A DNA stretch of 14,277 nt. It comes from Clostridia bacterium (GTDB lineage Bacteria > Bacillota > DSM-521 > Neomoorellales > Neomoorellaceae). Made by a program: the position numbers and the translations under genes. Shown piece after piece: positions 1-6,611 of the stretch; within the stretch, counting starts at the first letter, position 1; the number at the start of each line of letters is the position of its first letter. Under the pieces are notes generated by a model that saw only the letters and a list, made by a program, of their open reading frames with translations, did no database searches and had not been told where the DNA came from. The DNA lies in assembly GCA_012727745.1 (NCBI GenBank), contig JAAYGJ010000005.1, positions 1-14,277 of the forward strand. The letters are read 5' to 3'.

Positions 1-2
1 AT

Positions 3-173
3 TATAGCATAGCTTTAGATTACAGTCAATTAGGCAAACTTTACCGCTATTACGACAACTGCACCGGCAAAAATAACCGCCTTACTCGCATTATCACCAC
101 TATGCTGCCTTGTGCTTCCACACAGCTAGCTTTGTCTCGCTTGGCTTTCGGACACACCAACGAAAAAATATGA
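3..173 (+). CDS. 3' end of an unidentified protein, cut by the window edge
   Basis: An open frame enters from the left edge and ends at TGA 171-173. It gives about 56 residues, including the stretches LGKLYRYYDN and LTRIITTMLP. Its codons vary at the third position as in a real gene. It ends 15 bases before the convergent glycosyltransferase stop, which is a usual tail-to-tail spacing. I do not recognise the family, and no start is visible because the gene begins outside the window. A chance open frame of this length is possible, so confidence is low. Confidence 0.3.
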   Translation, partial: YSIALDYSQLGKLYRYYDNCTGKNNRLTRIITTMLPCASTQLALSRLAFGHTNEKI

Positions 174-188
174 AAACTGGCTACAGCA

Positions 189-848
189 CTAAGCAACCGA
201 GCCACTTTTTGCTTTTTTCCAGGTCCAGCGCCAAAAAAATTTAACTATATCCTTATACATCCCTATGCGGGCCAACACGCCGCGGTATAGCCCTCGCTTT
301 TCTTCTTTCATTACATGGGTCATATTGGTCAGGGGTACTCTCTGCACCCGCCAACCGTGACGTCGAGCCTCACTGTTAAGTAATATCTCCACCTCAAACC
401 TGCTACTTTCAGCTCCAACTGCAAGGAACAATTCTTTACGGATAGACCTTTGACCGGAAAGCTGGGGTGCTACCGTCTGGGCCAGATCCGTAAAAGAACG
501 GCCATGACAAAATACTCCCACGGTCATATCTGTGATACCGTCAACTAAAGGGGTAATAAGCGCTTCCACATGGAACGGTGTCAAACCTTCCAGATCCGCA
601 TCCAAAAAAAGTAATATCTCTTCTTGGGCCTGGCGCGCACCTGCTGTCATTGCCGCCCCTTTGCCGCTATTAATGCCCAGCTTAATAACTTTGGCGCCAT
701 GCCGGCGAGCCGTAGCAGCAGTAGCATCCTCCGAACCGTCATCTACTACGATTATCTCGGTAATGCTAACTACCTGCTTGAGCACATCCACTACCTTGCC
801 TACAGTTTTAGCTTCGTTATATGCCGGGATAATAGCAGTTACACCCAT
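189..848 (-). CDS. Family 2 glycosyltransferase (DPM/GpgS-like fold)
   Basis: Likely transfers a sugar from a nucleotide-activated donor to an unknown acceptor such as a lipid carrier or glycerate; the acceptor cannot be read from sequence. Visible family features are the N-terminal strand VTAIIPAYNEA (residues 3-13), the nucleotide-binding VVDDGSED (34-41), NSGKG (60-64), and the metal-binding DxD in FLDADLEG (81-88, D83 and D85). About 219 residues is a typical length for the small soluble members. The C-terminus is basic and aromatic (FFWRWTWKKAK) with no clear membrane helix, so the protein may sit at the inner membrane face. The ATG at 848 is preceded by AAGGGAG at a spacing of about 8 bases. 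It appears monocistronic with its own promoter. The superfamily call is firm; the substrate is not known. Confidence 0.87.
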   Translation of the reverse strand: MGVTAIIPAYNEAKTVGKVVDVLKQVVSITEIIVVDDGSEDATAATARRHGAKVIKLGINSGKGAAMTAGARQAQEEILLFLDADLEGLTPFHVEALITPLVDGITDMTVGVFCHGRSFTDLAQTVAPQLSGQRSIRKELFLAVGAESSRFEVEILLNSEARRHGWRVQRVPLTNMTHVMKEEKRGLYRGVLARIGMYKDIVKFFWRWTWKKAKSGSVA

Positions 849-902
849 TCTGTTAACTCCCTTGTAGAATTTTATAGCGAAAACTTATGGTAACACTTAT
901 AG

Positions 903-931
903 ATAATACCATTTTCCGGAAACCAATGCAA
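903..931 (-). promoter_or_regulatory. Sigma-A-type promoter of the glycosyltransferase gene
   Basis: Read on the - strand, a TTGCAT -35 box (926-931) is followed by a 17-base spacer and a TATTAT -10 box (903-908), about 55 bases before the ATG at 848. The spacer contains the perfect 10-base palindrome TTTCCGGAAA (913-922), which could be an operator or chance. The promoter lies just past the stop of the upstream HemN-family gene, so the two genes are probably separate transcription units. Confidence 0.55.
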
Positions 932-952
932 GTTAACAGGGTTAATCTATCC

Positions 953-2224
953 CTATAAAGCAAATTTTTCCAGCCACTGGTTTTCCATACAGGCACTCCA
1001 CATCTTATTAAGGTAAGTAAGCGAGTACTGTTTCTCTACCAGGTGGTACAGGTACGAACCAGTCTGGGTTAGCTTCAGCCTATGCCCCTCCCTTCTCGCT
1101 AAACCTGAGCTTTGTAAAAACCTGTCGATGAAAGGGAACTCCTCGCTAAAGTCTACTCCAAATAACTCTTTAAAGCGCCTGGTATCAATTACCGTATCAT
1201 AACAACGCCAGAACAGCCAAAAAATCATCTTCTCCCTTGGGGTCATCACATTAACCAAGTTGATGGGTAACCTGCCGGTAGCCAACCTGGTGATATAGGC
1301 CTCCACATTAAATGTATTCAAATAAAAATATTTGTCGAAATGTGAAGTGGCGCTAACGCCGAAGCCCACAAAACTTTCCCTTGTCACAGAAGTATATCTT
1401 TTGCTGTTGCTTTAGCCATATGTCCAGATAGAAGTTTTGCCGTATTGCATCTGCGCTGACAGGCCCTCAATTCGCCGCAATAGGCCATATTCCTGAAGCG
1501 AATTAAATGTACGCAGTTTTTCTTGTTTCACTCTCCGGGGTAAAGCTGTCAGGGGAAAAAGGATCAGGGGGTAGATGGATAGCTGTTCAATAGCGTAGCT
1601 GTAACAGGTGCAGATATCATGTTCAATATCCTCCCAGGTCTGGTTGGGGAGGTTGAACATAATGTCGATATCAACACAATCAAAATCAGCCGCTTTGATT
1701 AACTCAATGCTCCTTCGGGCCTCGTTGCCGCTGTACCTTCGCCCCAAGAAATGCAGGTGCTGGTCATTAAATGTTTGAACTCCGATACTTACCAGGTTGA
1801 TCCCCATGTCCTTTATTTGGGCAATTAAATCCTTATCTATATCCTGCGGGTAAACCTCAATGCCCACATCGCCGTGAAACACAAGGTTAGCCCGGATCCA
1901 GGCCAATACTTGCTGCAACTCAGTCAGCATCAGGGTTGGAGTTCCCCCGCCAATATAAATTGAAGTGATGCGCTTACCCTGCAAATGCTTTTGCATAATT
2001 GCCAGTTCTGCCAACAAAGCCTTTTGATAAGCCAACGCCCTGTTTTTGTCGTATAAAGTCTTATTATAAGGACAATAAGGGCAAAGGGTACGGCAAAAAG
2101 GGATATGGATATATAAACCTATCTCAGCGGGAATTGCGGCAAAATCGACATTATTATCATAGGCTTTAAACAAAAACGGCTCTTTCTTTTTTGCCACTGT
2201 TTTACGTAGCAAGGTTGTTAACAT
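953..2224 (-). pseudogene. HemN-family radical SAM protein interrupted by one in-frame TAA
   Basis: One reading frame runs from the start to TAG at 953 apart from a single TAA at 1412-1414. The first part (1412-2224) carries the radical SAM cluster motif CRTLCPYC (CX3CX2C), the SAM-binding stretch IGGGTPT and the strand VSIGVQTF. The second part (953-1387 plus eight codons before its GTG) carries GFGVSATSHF, YFYLNTFNVEAYI and a HemN C-terminal-like winged domain (MTPREKMIFWLFWR). Both parts belong to one HemN/coproporphyrinogen-oxidase-like protein of about 420 residues, acting on a tetrapyrrole or as a heme chaperone; the exact substrate is unclear. ATG 2224 is preferred over TTG 2242 because GGGGG lies 6 bases before it and nothing lies before the TTG. 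The first part ends before the C-terminal domain, so the gene is probably inactive unless the stop is read through or is a sequence error. Confidence 0.78.
1412..1414 (-). other. In-frame TAA stop inside the HemN-family gene
   Basis: The codons read TAT GGC TAA AGC AAC AGC AAA AGA TAT. Upstream residues SIWTYG and downstream residues KRYTSVTRESFVGFG belong to the same conserved region, and there is no frame change across the stop. One base change from AAA, CAA, GAA, TCA, TTA, TAC or TAT would create it. It is neither UGA nor UAG, so selenocysteine and pyrrolysine are not explanations. Confidence 0.85.
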
Positions 2225-2284
2225 CGCAATCCCCCGTGGCAATGTTAAGAAGGTAAGGCCTCCCCCTACCCATTTGACTGGGCC

Positions 2285-2373
2285 AGTTAGGCTGGGTACT
2301 TTTTAATTACGGTATGAGCCATTCATCTGGTCTTTTTAAATACGGGTGTGCCTCCGCACTGCATGGAGACCAG
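2285..2373 (-). repeat. Imperfect tandem repeat and paired arms in the leader of the HemN-family gene
   Basis: Two adjacent units of 32 and 36 bases (2321-2352 and 2285-2320, read on -) both begin GGC, share CCGTA(T/A)TTAAAAAG and an ACC-AG end, and are each followed by GG. A 7-base inverted repeat CTGGTCT/AGACCAG (2367-2373 with 2327-2333) encloses a second small pairing CTCC/GGAG (2365-2368 with 2352-2355). This lies 60-150 bases before the radical SAM start, so a structured leader RNA is possible. I see no match to a riboswitch class I can recall. The rest of 2225-2399 holds no gene. Confidence 0.4.
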
Positions 2374-2399
2374 CTAAGACTTTTATTCGGAATTGTAGC

Positions 2400-3323
2400 T
2401 TAAGGCTTGCAAGTCTTACACGGCTGGTAGCCGGCTTCTAGCGCCTCTGTGCGGGTGCTGAACTGAACTCGGTTTTCGGGGCTAATCTCTCCGGCCCAAC
2501 GGCAGCCCGGGATATGAAACTTCTTGGAGTTAGAGTTGCCGATATATTTGTCCGCGCTACTACTGTCCGGGCCCGGGGGCAACTTGGTAGCAAATTCTCG
2601 CCAGATACCCCTGCCTGCTTGGCGAGCTTCTTGCTGGAGCTGGGCGAACAGGTCAGTATATTTGACGTTAGGTGGTACGGTCATTATTTCGGCATAACCG
2701 TTGATAAGCAGATCGGCATTATGCATTTTGGCCCGGACTTCCGCTTCGCTGTCGTTGGCCGGCTGCTCCAACCAGACATAAACCAGCAAGCGACCGTAGC
2801 GGTCCCGCTCGCCTGCGTCCAGCTCCAGGTAGATTTGCCTGCCGTTTAATTGTTTGCGGGTATAATCCGCTGCTTCCCTGCCGTAAGGCTGTTCTTTTAT
2901 ATTTAGGCCCGGGTGGGAGATTTCGGGCGTATTGACGCCGATTAGCCTGGCCTTTTCTGTGCGCCCGTCTATTTGCAGATGCAGGGTGTCGCCGTCGACC
3001 ACTTTAGTAACTGTAGCTGGGATTAGTTTTACTGTCCCTGCGGCCGGGGACTGGCTACCGTTTAGTCACTTATTAGTTGCCTGATTGTCAGGCTGCTGCC
3101 CTTCTGTCGTCGGCAAGTCTTTAGCTGTGCCCGTATCACCGGTTGAGCCTATGCTGTCCGCCGCCTGCTGCAGCGCTTCGCTGGCAGCAGTGCCGTCAGC
3201 GGGTGCGCCGGGGCTGCCGCAGCCGGCTAAGGTGAACGCTAATAGTAGGAGCAACAAAAGCCAGGTTACTAAGGCAGGCGCCTTGCGCCTTAATCCTGGC
3301 TTTACCGTTATTTCTTCGAGCAA
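2400..3323 (-). pseudogene. Lipoprotein-anchored thermonuclease (SNase family) interrupted by one in-frame TGA
   Basis: A single frame of about 307 codons is broken only by TGA at 3066-3068. The first part (3066-3323) is a lipoprotein leader: a basic N-terminus, a leucine-rich helix (residues 19-32), the lipobox LAGC with Cys35, then a Pro/Ala/Gly/Thr-rich linker. After the stop the linker continues (SQSPAAGTVKLIPATVTKVV) into the nuclease domain. That domain has VVDGDT, ARLIGVNTPE (catalytic-type Arg), YGREA (catalytic-type Glu) and RYGRLLVYVW (second Arg). A C-terminal metal-binding-like tail has FHIPGCRWA, NRVQF and GYQPCKTCKP. The TTG start at 3323 follows AAGGGGG at a 7-base spacing. Intact, it would be a membrane-anchored extracellular nuclease. 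A fragment starting at GTG 3002 would lose the first beta strand, so independent translation is unlikely to give a sound enzyme. Confidence 0.78.
3066..3068 (-). other. In-frame TGA stop between lipoprotein linker and nuclease domain
   Basis: The codons read ACT AAT AAG TGA CTA AAC GGT AGC CAG TCC. The frame is the same on both sides, and the low-complexity linker composition also continues across. A single change from CGA, GGA, AGA, TCA, TTA, TGG, TGC or TGT would create it. A selenocysteine in a surface linker would have no evident role. Confidence 0.8.
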
Positions 3324-3450
3324 AATTCTTCCCCCTTGTTTACTTTAACGTTATACTGTGTAACAAAACCATATCTCTTATAAGCAGCATCCGCTTTTTT
3401 CATGCGGCCGGCTACCCAGGTTGTTGTCTTTCTGTTTGGTGGTCTATTAT

Positions 3451-3476
3451 AGCCCCCGGCGCCTTTGCTGGGGGCT
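3451..3476. terminator. GC-rich hairpin, possible weak terminator
   Basis: AGCCCCCGGC and GCTGGGGGCT form a 10-bp stem (one G-T pair) with a 6-base loop. On + it is followed by ATTTGAGTTT and on - by ATAATAGACC. Neither is a good T-run, so terminator function is uncertain in both directions. On - it lies about 130 bases before the lipoprotein-nuclease start and could insulate it from upstream transcription. Confidence 0.3.
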
Positions 3477-3756
3477 ATTTGAGTTTATAATTACGGTCCC
3501 TGCTCAGAAGCGCCCGTTCTGGCTGCTTAGATTAAACCTGTATCTCCCACCAGTTCAAGTCTTTATGCTGTATAAACTTTTTGCTGCACGCGTCGCGCTG
3601 GACAGTATGTCTGCCTCAACTGTCATATATTACTTCTGCAATTTTCCTGGAATGTCCTGCAATGGCTTTGCTTCTAATATAATCATGCACCTGAGTGCTT
3701 AGTGAAAACAGCGCTTCCCTTTGCCCACCTCCCAGAAGGTTAGTCCCTGATAACAC

Positions 3757-3780
3757 AAAAAGCAGCCATTTGCTGGCTGC
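3757..3780 (-). terminator. Rho-independent terminator on the - strand
   Basis: Read on -, GCAGCCA, loop GCAAA, TGGCTGC makes a perfect 7-bp stem followed at once by TTTTT. It is the first convincing terminator after hemL (about 510 bases past its stop) and lies about 90 bases past the CRISPR array, so it could end the tetrapyrrole operon transcript, an array transcript in the - direction, or both. Confidence 0.72.
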
Positions 3781-3871
3781 ATCCTAGCTAAATCTATTCT
3801 GTTTATGTCGCGTACAAATTTATTAATATATCTATTCGTATTGAATGAATAATTTGAGCTATACTGCGCTC

Positions 3872-3982
3872 GTTTCCGTCCCCCTAAGGGGGGTTAGATC
3901 TGTAAACTGAAAACAGTCGCAATTCATTCTTGGAAGAAGGGGAAGGTTTCCGTCCCCCTAAGGGGGGTTAGCTCTGTAAACT
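3872..3982. CRISPR. Orphan two-repeat CRISPR mini-array with one spacer
   Basis: Two 37-base repeats (3872-3908 and 3946-3982) differ at one base (A at 3898, C at 3972) and flank a unique 37-base spacer (3909-3945). The bases just outside the repeats differ, so the unit is sharply defined. The repeat has a CCCCCTAAGGGGG dyad and reads GTTTCCGTC on + at its start, equivalent to GACGGAAAC at the 3' end on -. This is the usual look of class 1 repeats and suggests - strand transcription. No third copy occurs 74 bases to either side, and no cas gene lies in the window. It is a remnant or a satellite of an array elsewhere; a two-copy unrelated repeat cannot be fully excluded. Confidence 0.72.
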
Positions 3983-4024
3983 CTGTGCCCGCAAAACGTT
4001 GGGGCCCAAGGGCCGAATCACCAC

Positions 4025-4085
4025 TTTGCGGCGCTCGACCAGTTTTAGCGCTATTTGTGCCTGTTTTTTGCCTGAGCGCCGCAAA
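4025..4085. repeat. Perfect 12-base inverted repeat
   Basis: TTTGCGGCGCTC (4025-4036) and its exact reverse complement GAGCGCCGCAAA (4074-4085) are separated by 37 bases that include the motif GCCTG twice around a T-run (4059-4073). The stem is long enough to be non-random, but no target-site duplication or transposase is visible. It lies 42 bases from the CRISPR repeat, in the position where a leader would be if the array is read on -. Confidence 0.45.
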
Positions 4086-4202
4086 AACATCGCTCTCGAA
4101 GCCGGGAGGGTATATCACTACTGTAACCCCTTTTTGCTTTTGCTCAGTATATTCTACAAATAACAGCATTTTCCTCCCTGACCACAATAATACATTCTTA
4201 TG

Positions 4203-4295
4203 CTAAGCTGTCAGCAGCCCCGCCGCAATATCTTCCTGGTCACAAAGCCCGGGATCCCCCGTTCCCACTCCTACACCATAAAAATGACCGCTCAT
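4203..4295 (-). pseudogene. Truncated start of cbiL/cobI (precorrin-2 C20-methyltransferase-like)
   Basis: A 30-codon frame starts at ATG 4295, overlapping the hemL stop as ATGA, with AGGGA about 8 bases upstream. It begins MSGHFYGVGVGTGDPGL, which resembles the N-terminus of precorrin-2/cobalt-precorrin-2 C20-methyltransferases, where a Y-G-V-G-V-G-P-G-D-P-E signature binds S-adenosylmethionine. Similarity ends right after GDP; the next residues (CDQEDIAAGLLTA) and TAG at 4203-4205 are unrelated. A full enzyme is about 230-250 residues. The tight coupling to hemL suggests that the operon once continued into cobalamin ring-synthesis genes that were deleted. Too short to be an enzyme; a chance match over 17 residues is the alternative. 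Confidence 0.6.
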
Positions 4296-5608
4296 CTCTT
4301 GCTTCCCTGCATTGCCCTTATTTCCCGGAAGGCTTCCTGCGCTGCCGCAATCGTATCGTCCAGGTCCTCCTGGCTGTGGGCCAGAGAGACAAAACAGGCC
4401 TCAAACTGGGAGGGAGCCAGGTAAACCCCGTGCAGGAGCATAGCCTGAAAGTAATGCTTGTAAGCCCGGGTATCAGCATTTAAGGCGCTCTGGTAATTTA
4501 CAACCTTTTCCCCTGTGAAAAAACAGGTCAACATGCTGCCAAAGCTGTTCAGCTGCACCGGCAGGCCGGCTTCCGCAGCAGCTTCCCGCAACCCCTGAGC
4601 CAGGGTTTGGGTGCTGTGGTTTAGTTTTTCATAGGTACCCGGCTTTTCCAGTTCCTGCAAGGTTACCAGGCCTGCAGTCATCGCTAACGGGTTGCCGGCC
4701 AGGGTCCCGGCCTGGTAAACCGGGCCGAGGGGAGCTACCAGTTCCATGATCTGCCGTTTGCCTCCGTAAGCCCCTACCGGTAGACCGCCTCCGATAATTT
4801 TTCCCAGGCAGGTCAAGTCAGGTTCGATATTATAGATGTGCTGGGCCCCGCCCCAGGTGCAGCGAAAGCCGGTCATGACCTCATCGAAAATCAGCACCGC
4901 ACCAAATTGCCGGGTAATCTCCCGCAGCCCCTCAAGAAAACCGGGCTGGGGTAAAACCACCCCCATGTTGCCAGGAACCGGTTCCACAATCACAGCAGCA
5001 ATTTCTTGCCCCATCTGGCTGAAAACAGCCCTTACCTGTCGCAAATCGTTAAAATCACAAGTAATGGTATCTGCAGCAAAACTTGCCGGTACGCCGGGAC
5101 TAGAAGGCACACCAATAGTTAGCGCCCCTGAGCCGGCTTCAATCAAAAGAGAATCATGATGGCCGTGGTAACAGCCTTTGAATTTTAATATTTTCTGCCT
5201 GCCCGTATAAGCCCGGGCAACCCTCAGAGCACTCATGGTAGCCTCGGTGCCCGAATTGACCATCCTGACCAGCTCCATAGACGGAAAAGCCCTGTTTATG
5301 ATCCGGGCCAGTTCGGTTTCCACCCTGGTGGGAGCGCCAAAACCGGTCCCCGCTTCAGCAAGATACTGTTGTAAAGCACCTATTACCCTCGGGTGACGGT
5401 GTCCTAGAATCAGCGGTCCCCAGGAGCCCACATAGTCTATGTATTCGTTGCCGTCAACATCCTGCAGCCGCGAGCCCAGGCCCGAAACTATAAACAAAGG
5501 GTGCTGACCGACCGCCTTAAAGGCTCGGACCGGGCTGTTGACGCCACCGGGGATATATTGCAGCGCTTCAGTATAGAGCTGGCGCGATTTCTCAAAGGTT
5601 TTGCCCAT
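4292..5608 (-). CDS. hemL: Glutamate-1-semialdehyde 2,1-aminomutase
   Basis: PLP enzyme that isomerises glutamate-1-semialdehyde to 5-aminolevulinate, the second step of the C5 pathway. Signatures include YIPGGVNSPVRAF near the N-terminus, GAPTRVE, VNSGTEATMSALRVAR, the PLP-binding DEVMTGFR, and the catalytic lysine in LGKIIGGGLPVGAYGG (Lys270). The 438 residues match the family. ATG 5608 is chosen because AAGGAGG lies 8 bases before it; the upstream GTG at 5617 lies inside that ribosome site. The ribosome site overlaps the hemB stop (TAAGGAGG), giving a 13-base gap. The stop overlaps the start of the cbiL stub. It is the last intact gene of the operon. Confidence 0.97.
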   Translation of the reverse strand: MGKTFEKSRQLYTEALQYIPGGVNSPVRAFKAVGQHPLFIVSGLGSRLQDVDGNEYIDYVGSWGPLILGHRHPRVIGALQQYLAEAGTGFGAPTRVETELARIINRAFPSMELVRMVNSGTEATMSALRVARAYTGRQKILKFKGCYHGHHDSLLIEAGSGALTIGVPSSPGVPASFAADTITCDFNDLRQVRAVFSQMGQEIAAVIVEPVPGNMGVVLPQPGFLEGLREITRQFGAVLIFDEVMTGFRCTWGGAQHIYNIEPDLTCLGKIIGGGLPVGAYGGKRQIMELVAPLGPVYQAGTLAGNPLAMTAGLVTLQELEKPGTYEKLNHSTQTLAQGLREAAAEAGLPVQLNSFGSMLTCFFTGEKVVNYQSALNADTRAYKHYFQAMLLHGVYLAPSQFEACFVSLAHSQEDLDDTIAAAQEAFREIRAMQGSKR

Positions 5609-5621
5609 AATCTGCACCTCC

Positions 5622-6611
5622 TTAAATATCCTTTAACCAGCGGGCCACTTCCGGGGCATGATAGGTAATAATCAAATCACATCCTGCCCTTTTTAAACCG
5701 TACATTAATTCCATGACAACACGTCGCTCATCGAGCCAGCCCCTGGCTGCTGCGGCCTTGACCATAGCGTATTCGCCACTGACATTGTAAGCCGCAACAG
5801 GGCAGAGGAATTTCTCTTTGAACCTGGCCACCACATCCAGGTAGGCCAGGGCCGGTTTGACCATGACAATATCGGCACCCTCGGCAATGTCCAGCTCCCC
5901 TTCCTGTATTGCCTGGGTTATACTGGCGCGGGGGTCCATCTGATAGCTGCTCCGATCGCCAAACTGAGGCGCCGAACCGGCAGCTTCGCGAAAAGGCCCG
6001 TAAAAGGCGGAAGCATATTTGGCTGAGTAAGCCATTATAGCCGTGTCAGCGTATCCCTCCTGGTCCAGGGCTTTTCTGATAGCACCCACCCGGCCGTCCA
6101 TCATATCCGAAGGAGCCACAATATCTGCTCCGGCCCGGGCATGGCTTACAGCCGTCCTGGCCAGAAGCTCTAGAGAAGGGTCATTGAGAACTTGACCAGC
6201 CTCAACAAGGCCGCAATGCCCGTGGCTCGTATACTCACACAGGCAAACATCGGTGATAACTACCAGATCGGGGAACTCCCTTTTAACCATTCTTACCGTT
6301 CGCTGCACAATGCCTTCCTCGTCATAAGCCCCGCTGCCACGCTCATCTTTCACCGCAGGAATGCCAAAAAAAAGGACCGCCCTGATCCCGGCTTTAACTA
6401 CCTGCTCCACAACGGGCAGCAAGCAGTCAGGCGAAAGCTGGTAAATACCAGGCATAGACTCTACTTCATTGCGGATTTGCCGCCCTTCCCTGACAAAGAG
6501 AGGATAGACCAGGTCACTGGCTGACAGCTTTACTTCTGCTACCATATCGCGGATGGCTGCCGTACGGCGCAGCCTCCTCATCCTGAGCGCGGGAAAACTC
6601 ATCTTACTCAT
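5622..6611 (-). CDS. hemB: Delta-aminolevulinic acid dehydratase (porphobilinogen synthase)
   Basis: Condenses two 5-aminolevulinate molecules into porphobilinogen. The cysteine-rich zinc site DVCLCEYTSHGHCG (Cys123, Cys125, Cys133) marks the Zn-dependent type. The two active-site lysines are in MAYSAKYASAFYGPFR (Lys198) and VMVKPALAYLD (Lys252), and PSDMMDGRV is present. The 329 residues fit the family. Two starts are possible. ATG 6611 overlaps the end of cobA-hemD by 8 bases with AAGGG upstream, while ATG 6602 begins 1 base past its stop with AAAGGG at a 9-base spacing. Both give a full enzyme. Either way it is translationally coupled to cobA-hemD. Confidence 0.97.
   Translation of the reverse strand: MSKMSFPALRMRRLRRTAAIRDMVAEVKLSASDLVYPLFVREGRQIRNEVESMPGIYQLSPDCLLPVVEQVVKAGIRAVLFFGIPAVKDERGSGAYDEEGIVQRTVRMVKREFPDLVVITDVCLCEYTSHGHCGLVEAGQVLNDPSLELLARTAVSHARAGADIVAPSDMMDGRVGAIRKALDQEGYADTAIMAYSAKYASAFYGPFREAAGSAPQFGDRSSYQMDPRASITQAIQEGELDIAEGADIVMVKPALAYLDVVARFKEKFLCPVAAYNVSGEYAMVKAAAARGWLDERRVVMELMYGLKRAGCDLIITYHAPEVARWLKDI

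Larger units (their letters stand above)
3324..4202. other. Gene-poor stretch with repeats and hairpins
   Basis: No frame here shows a recognisable protein. The stretch holds, from left to right, a GC-rich hairpin (3451-3476), a GACAGT/ACTGTC inverted repeat (3601-3624), two TTGCAG motifs (- strand) exactly 21 bases apart (3636-3641, 3657-3662), a - strand terminator, a two-repeat CRISPR array and a 12-base inverted repeat. A - strand open frame at 3924-4187 with AGGGAGG before its ATG runs through one CRISPR repeat and stops in the spacer, so I do not accept it as a gene. I infer that the stretch is the scar of a lost gene block downstream of hemL. Confidence 0.5.

Noticed and set aside
1388..1414. 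Frameshift as the cause of the split HemN-family gene
   Set aside because: Both parts are in the same frame (positions 1387 and 2242 agree modulo 3), and the codons between them read through except for one TAA.
2285..2373. A known riboswitch class such as T-box, SAM, cyclic-di-GMP or fluoride before the HemN-family gene
   Set aside because: None of the conserved core motifs that I know for these classes is present on the - strand.
3066..3068. Selenocysteine at the TGA in the nuclease gene
   Set aside because: The TGA falls in a low-complexity linker with no redox role, and I saw no convincing SECIS-like hairpin just after it.
3421..3702. A 93-codon + strand open frame
   Set aside because: It has no ribosome site, crosses the GC-rich hairpin at 3451-3476 and has composition unlike a folded protein.
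3924..4187. An 87-codon - strand frame with AGGGAGG before an internal ATG, starting MLLFVEYTEQKQKG
   Set aside because: It runs through a CRISPR repeat and ends inside the spacer, and its C-terminus simply translates the repeat. A shorter ancestral gene start cannot be excluded, but no family is recognisable.
6604..6611. Overlap of hemB with cobA-hemD as a sign of an assembly error
   Set aside because: Both proteins are full length and an alternative hemB ATG at 6602 removes the overlap; such short overlaps are normal in this operon.
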